Positions 1 to 5,107 are shown, counted from the stretch's first letter. The stretch is 5,259 nucleotides of DNA from Ruminococcus sp. UBA4350 (GCA_002394125.1 DGSY01000146.1:1-5259), one strand, 5' to 3'. The notes: a model not told the origin generated them from the letters alone. Translations and numbers: made by a program.

Positions 1-40
1 AACTCCCCCCAGCGTTCCGAAAGCGAGGAAAAAGGGGTCT

Positions 41-76
41 TGGGGGAAGAAACCCCGAAGGGGGTTGCTTCCTCCA
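41..76. other. GC-rich stem-loop upstream of the DAHP synthase promoter
   Basis: Positions 41-49 pair with 68-76 (one G-U pair), then after one mismatch 51-56 (AACCCC) pair with 61-66 (GGGGTT) around a GAAG tetraloop. The arms are seen directly. No T-run follows on the + strand. On the - strand an ACCCC stretch and then five Ts follow a few bases beyond the stem, so it could be a poor terminator for a - strand gene lying left of the window. It could also be one copy of a dispersed intergenic repeat. Neither role is shown by the sequence alone. Confidence 0.5.
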
Positions 77-204
77 TTCACCGATCTTTCGCACCGCTGA
101 ATGCATAAATCATAAATCCAACCCCTTACCGAAAACTCCCTGATTTATCCACTCCCTGAATCTGCCCCGCACGATATTTTTTTACGATTCAACGCGTTAA
201 AGGG

Positions 205-233
205 TTGACAAATTTCTGAATTCGTGCTATAAT
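205..233 (+). promoter_or_regulatory. Consensus SigA-type promoter with extended -10, for the DAHP synthase operon
   Basis: The -35 box is TTGACA (205-210) and the -10 box TATAAT (228-233), both perfect, with a 17-base spacer. TGC directly before the -10 box makes an extended -10. Transcription should begin near 240, leaving a leader of about 54 bases. That is too short for a T-box or a trp-type attenuator, so expression is probably strong and largely constitutive. An 8-bp palindrome, AACGCGTT (191-198), and a T-rich stretch (175-183) lie just upstream and could be an operator and an UP-like element. Both ideas are speculative. Confidence 0.9.
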
Positions 234-277
234 GTCAGCGGAGTGACAGCAGGCTGCGGCAGAGAAATAATAGTATT

Positions 278-283
278 AAGGAG
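278..283 (+). promoter_or_regulatory. Ribosome binding site fixing the DAHP synthase start
   Basis: AAGGAG lies 10 bases before the ATG at 294. The longer reading from GTG at 243 would begin almost at the predicted transcript 5' end with no ribosome site, so the ATG at 294 is preferred. A second ATG follows directly at 297. Confidence 0.85.
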
Positions 284-293
284 AAATGCCACT

Positions 294-1325
294 ATGATGA
301 ACATGGAATTTGAACGAAAGCTGACGATTCCGAAGGAAACGAAAGAAATGTATCCGGTCACGCCGGAAATGGAGCAGATCGTAGAAGAACGCGCCGAGAT
401 CATCCGCAATATCTTCACCGGCAAGGATGACCGGCTCCTGCTCATTATCGGCCCCTGCTCGGCGGATAACCCCGACGCGGTGCTGGATTATATCAGCCGT
501 CTGCGCGAGGTGCAGGAGAAGGTCAAGGACGAAATTTTCATCATCCCGCGCATCTACACCAACAAGCCCCGCACGACCGGCGCAGGCTACAAGGGACTGC
601 TGCACCAGCCCGATCCGCACGCGAAGCCGGATATGTTCAAGGGCATCATCGCGACCAGAGAGCTGCATATGCGCGCACTCAAGGAGACCGGCTTCTCCTG
701 CGCCGATGAAATGCTCTATCCCGAAAATCACCGCTATCTCGACGATCTGCTGGCCTATGTCGCAGTCGGTGCGCGCTCGGTCGAGAATCAGCAGCACCGT
801 CTTGTTTCCAGCGGCCTGCCGGTTCCGGTCGGCATGAAGAATCCGACCGCGGGCGATCTCTCCGTCATGATGAACGCGATCACCGCCGCACAGCACGGAC
901 ACACCTTCATCTACCGCGGCTGGGAGGTGCATTCCGCCGGCAATCCGCTGGCGCACGCGATCCTGCGCGGCTATATGAATAAGCACGGGCAGTCGCTTCC
1001 GAATTATCACTATGAGGATCTCGCACATCTCGCGGCACTTTATGCAGAGGGCCAATTTGAGAATCCCGCAGCGATCATTGATACCAACCACGCAAACTCC
1101 GGCAAGAATCCACTGGAGCAGCCGCGCATCTGCAAGGAGGTTCTCGCCGCCCGCAGATACAATCCGGAGATCAAAAAGCTCGTCAAGGGCTTCATGATCG
1201 AAAGCTATATCGAGGACGGCGCACAGAAGATCGACGGCGGCTGCTACGGCAAGTCGATCACCGATCCCTGCCTCGGCTGGGACAAGAGCGAACGCCTGAT
1301 CCTTGAGATCGCGGAGCTGATGTAA
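294..1325 (+). CDS. aroF: Class I 3-deoxy-7-phosphoheptulonate (DAHP) synthase, AroF/AroG/AroH family
   Basis: This 343-aa cytoplasmic enzyme joins phosphoenolpyruvate and erythrose 4-phosphate to make DAHP, the entry step of the shikimate pathway to Phe, Tyr and Trp. Family blocks run in order: GPCSADNP (53-60), NKPRTT (90-95) followed by YKGL, GARSVENQQHR (159-169), PVGMKNPTAGD (178-188), DTNHANSGK (263-271), FMIESY (300-305) and SITDPCLGW (321-329). The four metal ligands known from E. coli AroG (Cys61, His268, Glu302, Asp326) match Cys55, His266, Glu303 and Asp324, so the enzyme should be active. The length is normal for this family. No separate regulatory domain such as a chorismate mutase is fused; any feedback control would sit in the short N-terminal part, and its specificity cannot be read here. 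The stop codon shares one base with the next start (TAATG), giving a two-gene operon. The symbol aroF is generic; aroG would fit equally well. Confidence 0.96.
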   Translation: MMNMEFERKLTIPKETKEMYPVTPEMEQIVEERAEIIRNIFTGKDDRLLLIIGPCSADNPDAVLDYISRLREVQEKVKDEIFIIPRIYTNKPRTTGAGYKGLLHQPDPHAKPDMFKGIIATRELHMRALKETGFSCADEMLYPENHRYLDDLLAYVAVGARSVENQQHRLVSSGLPVPVGMKNPTAGDLSVMMNAITAAQHGHTFIYRGWEVHSAGNPLAHAILRGYMNKHGQSLPNYHYEDLAHLAALYAEGQFENPAAIIDTNHANSGKNPLEQPRICKEVLAARRYNPEIKKLVKGFMIESYIEDGAQKIDGGCYGKSITDPCLGWDKSERLILEIAELM

Positions 1326-2098
1326 TGCGCCGGCTGACCGCTGAGGAAGCCGATGCCGTCCGCTTTTATGAGGGCGATCTCACCGGCTTTGATCTGCGCG
1401 ATCCGTTCCTGAATGATCCCCGTGCCTATCTGACGCTGAATGCGCTGCTCTTTGACGGCGTGCGGACGGAATATCTGCGCGTGCGGGAGGGCAAGCGGCT
1501 GAATCCCGCAATGCTCGCTGACCTGCCGCGCCTGACTGCGCTTTACCGCGCACTGCTCTCGGCATCGCAGAAGGGAGCGGTCACGGAGGAAGTCTGCGGC
1601 TATCGCGTCGAGCGCGCCGGAGATTTTGCAGTGTGCAGAGCGGCCGGTCAGACGCTGGCATTCACATCGACCTGCCTGAGCGGATTTCTTCCCGCCTACG
1701 GCGACAAGCAGGAGATCGTGCTCCTCACCTACCGTGTCCCGCCGCAGACACCGGCCATCATTTTCTCGCAGCTGCTCGACAGCTATCTGAAAGCGAATGA
1801 GGATGAGCTGCTGCTGCCGCCGTATCTGCGCTTTGAATGCGCGGAGCGGCCGCTGACAGCTTCGGACTGCGAGATCCGCGATATGAACGGGGCTCCGCCC
1901 TGCGCGGCCTATGATCTGACGGTCAGCGCCGGACAGCAGGTGCATCTGCCTGCTGCGCCGGAAATGCAGAGCTGCGCGGCCGGAATCCGGATCTTTGCAC
2001 AGATCCATGCCGGCGTACCGGAGGATCAGCTTGATCCCGATGATCTCGCGGCATATCTCCGCTGCAAGGAAATGATCCGGCAGAGCCTGCATGAATAA
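1325..2098 (+). CDS. Putative R-S-E class mono-ADP-ribosyltransferase (ART-fold protein)
   Basis: This 257-aa protein has no signal peptide or membrane segment, so it is probably cytoplasmic. It carries the ordered signature of arginine-type ADP-ribosyltransferases (ADPrib_exo_Tox-like). A helical N-terminal part contains AYLTLNALL (34-42), like the Y..iN..L motif. Then come LYRALL (73-78) with the candidate NAD-binding Arg75, FTSTCLSGF (113-121) as the STS-like strand with Ser115, a strand EIVLLTYRVP (130-139), and ANEDELLLPP (157-166) with Glu159-x-Glu161 as the ExE motif. Roughly 40 residues separate Arg from Ser and about 46 separate Ser from Glu, similar to binary-toxin ARTs. Residues 175-257 match nothing I recognise. 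GGAG (1313-1316) lies 8 bases before the ATG, and the start overlaps the DAHP synthase stop, so translation is probably coupled. Fold and activity are inferred from motifs. The target is unknown, and a degenerate ART fold without activity is possible (STC replaces STS). Confidence 0.68.
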   Translation: MRRLTAEEADAVRFYEGDLTGFDLRDPFLNDPRAYLTLNALLFDGVRTEYLRVREGKRLNPAMLADLPRLTALYRALLSASQKGAVTEEVCGYRVERAGDFAVCRAAGQTLAFTSTCLSGFLPAYGDKQEIVLLTYRVPPQTPAIIFSQLLDSYLKANEDELLLPPYLRFECAERPLTASDCEIRDMNGAPPCAAYDLTVSAGQQVHLPAAPEMQSCAAGIRIFAQIHAGVPEDQLDPDDLAAYLRCKEMIRQSLHE

Positions 2099-2100
2099 CA

Positions 2101-2137
2101 CAAAATGCGCCCGTACTGCGTGTACGGGCGCATTTTG
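2101..2137. terminator. Bidirectional intrinsic terminator between convergent operons
   Basis: Bases 2101-2116 and 2122-2137 form a perfect 16-bp stem with a 5-base loop (2117-2121). The stem starts with AAAA on the left arm and ends with TTTT on the right arm, so either strand gives a GC-rich hairpin with U-rich 3' base. It begins two bases after the stop of the ADP-ribosyltransferase-like gene and lies about 43 bases beyond the stop of the - strand operon. It therefore serves both converging units. Confidence 0.88.
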
Positions 2138-2180
2138 CGTGTTCTCTCTGAATCCCGATGCCATGCAGCCGACTCCGCGC

Positions 2181-2660
2181 TTACTCCGCCTTTTCGTAGG
2201 CGAGCTTTGCGTCATCAAGCGCTGCGGTCAGATCATCGTATGCATTCTTCGATGCGCTTTCATCGGTGATGCGGACAGTGATATCCGCGCCGAGCTTTTT
2301 CAGCTCATCGGTCAGCGCGGTCAGCTCGATCGTATTGTTCTGATACAGATACTCATTGCCCTTGACCGTCACATCCACATAGGTCTTTTCCTCGACGGTC
2401 GTTTCCGCCGCAGAGGACGCTTCCTCGGAGGATTCCGCGACCGACGATTCCTGCACGGAGGACTCGGAGACGGAGGATTCGACAGCAGAGCTGCCGCTGC
2501 CGGAATTCTGACCGAACAGGCCGAAGCCGTTGCCGAAGCCCAGCCCCTTGCCGTTCAGGAAGATCAGTCCTGCGATCAGTGCGCCGAGGACGCCGACGCC
2601 CGCGACCGCAGGTGCCTTGCTCTTTTTCTTCTTCTGTGTTTCTTTTTCATTCGATGCCAT
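2181..2660 (-). CDS. Membrane-anchored protein with Ser/Glu linker and ExbD-like C-terminal domain, third gene of motor operon
   Basis: This is a 159-aa protein of unknown exact function. A basic, Lys-rich N-terminus (8-15) precedes one membrane segment (about 18-36), a Gly/Phe-rich stretch (37-50), a Ser/Glu linker with three ESSV units (52-92), and a compact domain (94-159). The domain begins YVDVTVKGNEYLYQ, continues with IELTALTDELKKLGADITVRI, and ends with a helix, AYDDLTAALDDAKLAYE. This strand-helix-strand-helix order resembles the extracytoplasmic domain of ExbD/TolR, but the membrane Asp of true ExbD is absent here. The start at 2660 is chosen because AAGGAAG (2674-2668) lies at good distance. 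An upstream ATG at 2678 overlaps the previous stop as ATGA but has no ribosome site of its own. Being last in the operon, it may be an accessory stator or wall-contact subunit; that role is inferred. Confidence 0.8.
   Translation of the reverse strand: MASNEKETQKKKKSKAPAVAGVGVLGALIAGLIFLNGKGLGFGNGFGLFGQNSGSGSSAVESSVSESSVQESSVAESSEEASSAAETTVEEKTYVDVTVKGNEYLYQNNTIELTALTDELKKLGADITVRITDESASKNAYDDLTAALDDAKLAYEKAE
2394..2505 (-). repeat. Degenerate tandem repeat coding a Ser/Glu linker
   Basis: Within the third motor-operon gene, codons for ESSV, SESSV and related units recur, giving three clear ESSV copies and several ESS/ASS variants. The DNA copies are imperfect (gaggattcg, gaggactcg, ggaggattc types). 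The product is probably a flexible spacer between membrane and extracytoplasmic domain, and such runs can vary in length between strains. Confidence 0.6.
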
Positions 2661-2667
2661 AATGGTA

Positions 2668-2674
2668 CTTCCTT
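2668..2674 (-). promoter_or_regulatory. Ribosome binding site choosing the start of the third motor-operon gene
   Basis: AAGGAAG on the - strand sits just after the stop of the ExbD-like gene and about 7-9 bases before the ATG at 2660. It favours that start over the overlapping ATG at 2678, which would place this site inside the gene. Confidence 0.7.
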
Positions 2675-3253
2675 TCATTTCGAGAGATCGGTCTCGGAGA
2701 TATAGATATGCGGAAATGCCTCCCGCACCTGTTCGAGAATTTGTCTGACATCCTGATAAGCCTGATTCGTGCCGTCCTCATCGGCATCATAGATCAGCTC
2801 GCAGAGAATGATATCATCCTTCTGATAATCCGCCTTCCGCAGCGCCGCAGTCAGCAGGGAGAGATCCTCCGCGGAATGCAGCTCTGCGAGGGTATCCCGC
2901 GCATTGCCCCGCCGGACACGGAGCGTCCAGCTTTTGCCGTTCATCGTGAGCAGCAGCTTGATATTCCGCCCTGCGGCATATTCCTCGACCGCCTGTTCGA
3001 GCATGGCGCCGTTCCCGCCCGCCTCCGCCAGCACGCGGCGTTCAAATTCCGCCTGCTGCATCAGCTGCTCGGCTTCCTCCATATGCTGTGCGGCAGCGGT
3101 CTGTGCGGCAGCTGCATCCGCCCGCTCGCGGTCTGCCTTCTGCTGTGCCTGAGCAGCGCCCATATGACTGAACAAAATGAAGTAAAACAGGATGATGAGC
3201 GTCACATCGAGCAGCGGCGTGAAATCGAGAATGATCTCGCGGATCCGTTTCAT
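2675..3253 (-). CDS. ExbD/TolR-like proton-motive-force transducer with coiled-coil linker
   Basis: This 192-aa protein fits the layout of ExbD/TolR: short basic cytoplasmic tail, one membrane helix, linker, extracytoplasmic domain. The helix reads DFTPLLDVTLIILFYFIL (10-27), closely like the family pattern TPLvDV. Asp16 matches the single membrane aspartate essential for proton use in ExbD and TolR. Residues 33-78 are rich in Ala, Gln, Glu and Arg and look like a coiled coil, longer than in typical ExbD. Residues 98-188 form an alpha/beta domain with LLLTMNGKSWTLRV, then DIILCELIYDADEDG and a helix followed by HIYISETDL, matching the ExbD periplasmic fold by pattern. AGGAGG stands 7 bases before the ATG, and the start overlaps the ExbB-like stop as ATGA, implying coupled synthesis. 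There is no visible peptidoglycan-binding OmpA domain, which argues against MotB. Partner genes on both sides support a motor complex. Confidence 0.85.
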   Translation of the reverse strand: MKRIREIILDFTPLLDVTLIILFYFILFSHMGAAQAQQKADRERADAAAAQTAAAQHMEEAEQLMQQAEFERRVLAEAGGNGAMLEQAVEEYAAGRNIKLLLTMNGKSWTLRVRRGNARDTLAELHSAEDLSLLTAALRKADYQKDDIILCELIYDADEDGTNQAYQDVRQILEQVREAFPHIYISETDLSK

Positions 3254-3669
3254 TCCGGATCCTCCTCTGACTTCCCGTCCGGCTGCGGCTGTTCAAGCAG
3301 CGGCTCCATGAACGGTGCGAGCACAGCATTGACGACCTTGAATAAGACAGCGAAGATGATGCCCCATGCCGTCGAGGTCAGCGCATCAAAGAAGCGGAGC
3401 TGTGCGCCGGCGAGATCGTTTGTGAAATCCATGCTCAGCAGCGCCTTGACCGTTCCGAACATACCGAGCAGCGGAAAGATCGAGATACCGGTCTGGAACA
3501 CTTCATAGAATATGCGCGTAAAAATATCTTTTTTTCCGAGCGGCTGCTGACTGCGTACACGGACGATCAGGATCACACAGAAAACCGCCATGCAGATCGC
3601 CCAGATGAGGATATAGGTATTCTCTGCGATAATGCTCCCCCAGAGCTTGTGCCAGAAACCGTTTTCCAC
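3250..3669 (-). CDS. Minimal ExbB/TolQ/MotA-family proton channel protein
   Basis: This 139-aa membrane protein has three predicted helices (about 18-37, 60-80 and 98-120). The core segment FPLLGMFGTVKALLSMDF (65-82) and the following ALTSTAWGIIFAVLFKVVN (96-114) match the MotA/TolQ/ExbB channel motif (PlLGLLGTV.gmi..F, then AL.tT..Gl..A). Thr73, Thr98 and Thr100 are candidates for the polar pore residues known in TolQ and ExbB. It is far shorter than usual ExbB or TolQ (roughly 230-240 aa). The loop between the first two helices is only about 20 residues, so the large cytoplasmic domain is missing. The start is GTG at 3669 after GGGAGG. A longer reading from TTG at 3732 would start in the promoter's own -35 box and is rejected. 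It is the first gene of the three-gene operon and should form the channel around the ExbD-like helix. The substrate ion is probably H+, by family. Confidence 0.86.
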   Translation of the reverse strand: MENGFWHKLWGSIIAENTYILIWAICMAVFCVILIVRVRSQQPLGKKDIFTRIFYEVFQTGISIFPLLGMFGTVKALLSMDFTNDLAGAQLRFFDALTSTAWGIIFAVLFKVVNAVLAPFMEPLLEQPQPDGKSEEDPE

Positions 3670-3676
3670 AGCGACA

Positions 3677-3682
3677 CCTCCC
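3677..3682 (-). promoter_or_regulatory. Ribosome binding site for the GTG start of the ExbB-like gene
   Basis: GGGAGG on the - strand (3682-3677) ends 7 bases before the GTG at 3669. It lies downstream of the predicted transcription start near 3697, which decides the start codon. Confidence 0.85.
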
Positions 3683-3703
3683 GTCAGGTTTCGACATATC
3701 CAT

Positions 3704-3732
3704 ATTATACACCGAACAGGGTTTTCTGTCAA
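3704..3732 (-). promoter_or_regulatory. Consensus SigA-type promoter of the motor operon
   Basis: Read on the - strand, the -35 box is TTGACA (3732-3727) and the -10 box TATAAT (3709-3704), both perfect with a 17-base spacer. Transcription should start near 3697, leaving a leader of about 28 bases. It faces away from another perfect promoter, whose -35 box starts 15 bases to the right. Confidence 0.92.
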
Positions 3733-3747
3733 GGCAGCGGAAATGCA

Positions 3748-3776
3748 TTGACAAAGCCGTCCTGATATGATATAAT
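3748..3776 (+). promoter_or_regulatory. Consensus SigA-type promoter P1 toward the lipoprotein gene
   Basis: The boxes TTGACA (3748-3753) and TATAAT (3771-3776) are perfect with a 17-base spacer. Transcription should begin near 3783, giving a leader of nearly 200 bases before the ATG at 3981. With the - strand promoter it makes the dyad TGTCAA-N15-TTGACA, so polymerases on the two promoters would overlap and probably compete. Confidence 0.88.
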
Positions 3777-3872
3777 TTTAAAACGAACTTTTTCCGGAAT
3801 GTTGATAATAAATAGGCGTTATGTCCGCCGGCCTTTCGATATGTCCGAAAAGAGAATCATTTTATTTGCCCA

Positions 3873-3901
3873 TTGCGATTTCGTCCGCCGTATGGTATAA
3901 T
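3873..3901 (+). promoter_or_regulatory. Second promoter P2 with extended -10, nearer the lipoprotein gene
   Basis: TATAAT (3896-3901) is preceded by TGG (extended -10). TTGCGA (3873-3878) stands 17 bases upstream and matches the -35 consensus at four of six bases. A start near 3908 would leave a leader of about 73 bases. Transcripts from here would lack the upstream ATG at 3821, another reason to reject that start. Confidence 0.65.
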
Positions 3902-3967
3902 ATACAATACAGAATGCAGAGAGCCTGCATATTTGATCTGTCGGGGATGATTATTCTTTTTGAAAGC

Positions 3968-3972
3968 GAGGA
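3968..3972 (+). promoter_or_regulatory. Ribosome binding site pointing to ATG 3981
   Basis: GAGGA lies 8 bases before the ATG at 3981. That ATG opens a short frame (M-K-K-E-F-stop), while the lipoprotein frame is one base back. The site therefore supports a start at 3981 and so a frameshift in the following A-run. Confidence 0.6.
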
Positions 3973-3980
3973 AAACCAAA

Positions 3981-5038
3981 ATGAAAAAAGAATTTTAGGT
4001 GTGTTATTGCCGCTGTGCCTTTCTTTGACCGCCTGCGGTACAGCTGCCGGCAGCGGCAGTTCTGTCACATCGGAAGCGCAGGAAGATTCCAAGGTGACAA
4101 ATTCAGGCCCCATTACTTATGCGATGGAGGATGAGTCTCCGGCCATTCAGAATGCGCCGGCATATGACACAGCCGATGCAAAGAAATACATTGACAGTAT
4201 GCCGGAAATCAGAAAGCTGGTTGACAGCATTGAAGAAGCCCCCGGCGGCATCACCGCATTCGGCGAAAAAACGCCCTCGGACGAAGCGCTGGAAAATCTG
4301 TATCAGGAGGTTCAGGCTCTGTCCGCAGGGGATCACAAGGTCTCTCTGATGATGGTCGATCTCAGGACGAAATCCGGCGTGGCATATAACTTTTCTGAGC
4401 CGATGTGTACCCAGAGTACGATCAAGGCCATTTATATCGGCGCGCTGCTTGAGAGCAATCCGGATGCAGTAAAGGAAAACGGCGCGTATATGCGTGAGGC
4501 GATCGATTTTTCTGCAAATGATCCGTACCACACGCTGCGTGAGATCTACGGTACCGCACCGCTTGAGAAGTGGTGTGATGAGGCCGGTGTTGACAAGGGC
4601 TTTACCAAGCTGCTCTATCCGCGCACCTATACGGCAAAGGATATGTTCAAGATGTGGACGAAGCTCTATTGTTTTCTCAACAGCGACAATGTACCCGGAA
4701 ACATCGCTTCTTACCTTGCAGACTCAAGCTGTTCGGCATCGAAGAAGCAGCTCGGCGGCAGATTCCCCGTGCAGACAAAAGCAGGCTGGGAAAGCGGGCT
4801 GGATGATGGGTTGAATTATGATCCCAAAGCAGAGATCCCCGATAAATATATTGACGGCGATCCGGGCAATGATGAGTGTGCGATCAATGACACAGGCATT
4901 GTTTACAGCGACCGCGGACCGTATATATTTGTTGTCTACACGGATCATCCGTTCGGTGTTTTCAGAGACTACGCCACAGAAAATCCGCTCTACGGTCTTG
5001 CGGAAAAGCTGTATGAGGTACAGTGCAGCCTCGCCTGA
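3981..5038 (+). CDS. Lipoprotein serine hydrolase, class A beta-lactamase/PBP-like fold, with apparent frameshift at its start
   Basis: With one base restored in the A-run at 3984-3989, the product is 352 aa and opens MKKRILGVLLPLCLSLTAC, a standard lipoprotein signal peptide with lipobox LTAC (16-19) and acylated Cys19. A Ser/Gly/Glu spacer follows. From about residue 118 the domain reads as a beta-lactamase-type serine hydrolase: KVSLMMVDL, then STIK (Ser146 nucleophile, Lys149), SAN (178-180) and KAG (267-269), matching SxxK, SxN and K-T/S/A-G. No ExxN omega-loop motif is seen in the expected place (around TKLLYPRTYT, 209-218), so true beta-lactamase activity is doubtful; a peptidase, esterase or wall-related role is possible. 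As written, ATG 3981 meets TAG at 3996. The intact frame is open from 3821 and has an ATG at 3947, but neither has a suitable ribosome site. It is divergent from the motor operon. The catalytic domain is complete, so this does not look like an old pseudogene. Confidence 0.8.
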
Positions 5039-5066
5039 CCGGCCGGCAGCCGGTCGGCAGGGCCGA
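5037..5066 (+). other. GC-rich hairpins just after the lipoprotein gene
   Basis: GACCGGC (5037-5043) pairs with GCCGGTC (5049-5055) around a 5-base loop, and TCGGC (5054-5058) can pair with GCCGA (5062-5066) in an alternative fold. No T-run follows, so it is at best a weak or factor-assisted terminator. Placement directly at the stop codon suggests a transcript 3' end structure. Confidence 0.4.
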
Positions 5067-5107
5067 CAGCCGTTATGCTAAAGGCACGGTCATGCCCCTT
5101 GCTTCCG

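Larger units (their letters stand above)
3670..3980. other. Divergent intergenic region with three promoters
   Basis: This 311-base region separates the motor operon (left) from the lipoprotein gene (right). It holds one - strand promoter and two + strand promoters, described separately. Between the two + strand promoters the motif GTCCG recurs at 3823, 3843 and 3883, that is at steps of 20 and 40 bases. An 8-bp palindrome TTCCGGAA sits at 3792-3799, just after the first predicted + strand transcription start. No convincing gene or known riboswitch is seen inside. Confidence 0.7.

Noticed and set aside
104..117. Tandem CATAAAT repeat upstream of the DAHP synthase promoter
   Set aside because: Two short AT-rich copies about 90 bases before the -35 box are easily due to chance and nothing else supports an operator there.
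243..293. Longer N-terminus for DAHP synthase from GTG 243
   Set aside because: It starts about three bases from the predicted transcript 5' end and has no ribosome site; AAGGAG at 278-283 serves ATG 294.
240..293. T-box, trp-type attenuator or leader peptide controlling DAHP synthase
   Set aside because: The leader is only about 54 bases, without a run of aromatic codons, a T-box motif or a terminator/antiterminator pair.
276..1091. 271-codon open frame on the - strand inside the DAHP synthase gene
   Set aside because: It is antisense to a gene with all family motifs and catalytic residues; its own translation shows no family motif, and long antisense frames are common in GC-rich genes.
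1244..2218. 324-codon open frame on the - strand across the ADP-ribosyltransferase-like gene
   Set aside because: It crosses the terminator hairpin and overlaps three genes, and its translation is Arg/Gln/Ile-rich without recognisable motifs; the + strand frame has ribosome site, operon overlap and domain motifs.
2708..3508. 266-codon + strand frame opposite the ExbB/ExbD-like genes
   Set aside because: It is a shadow of two - strand genes that have clear motifs, ribosome sites and a shared promoter.
2181..3669. Zorya (ZorAB) anti-phage system or flagellar MotAB
   Set aside because: No OmpA-like peptidoglycan-binding domain is visible in the ExbD-like protein, and no ZorC/ZorD helicase or nuclease gene or flagellar gene lies in the window. 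The genes beyond the edges are unseen, so this is a rejection on present evidence only.
3670..3732. TTG 3732 as start of the ExbB-like protein
   Set aside because: This TTG is part of the -35 box and lies upstream of the predicted transcription start; GTG 3669 has GGGAGG at the right distance.
3799..3900. Possible 33-aa small protein downstream of promoter P1
   Set aside because: The frame is open, but GGA sits directly against the ATG, so there is no usable ribosome site, and the product (Arg-rich, no motif) matches nothing known.
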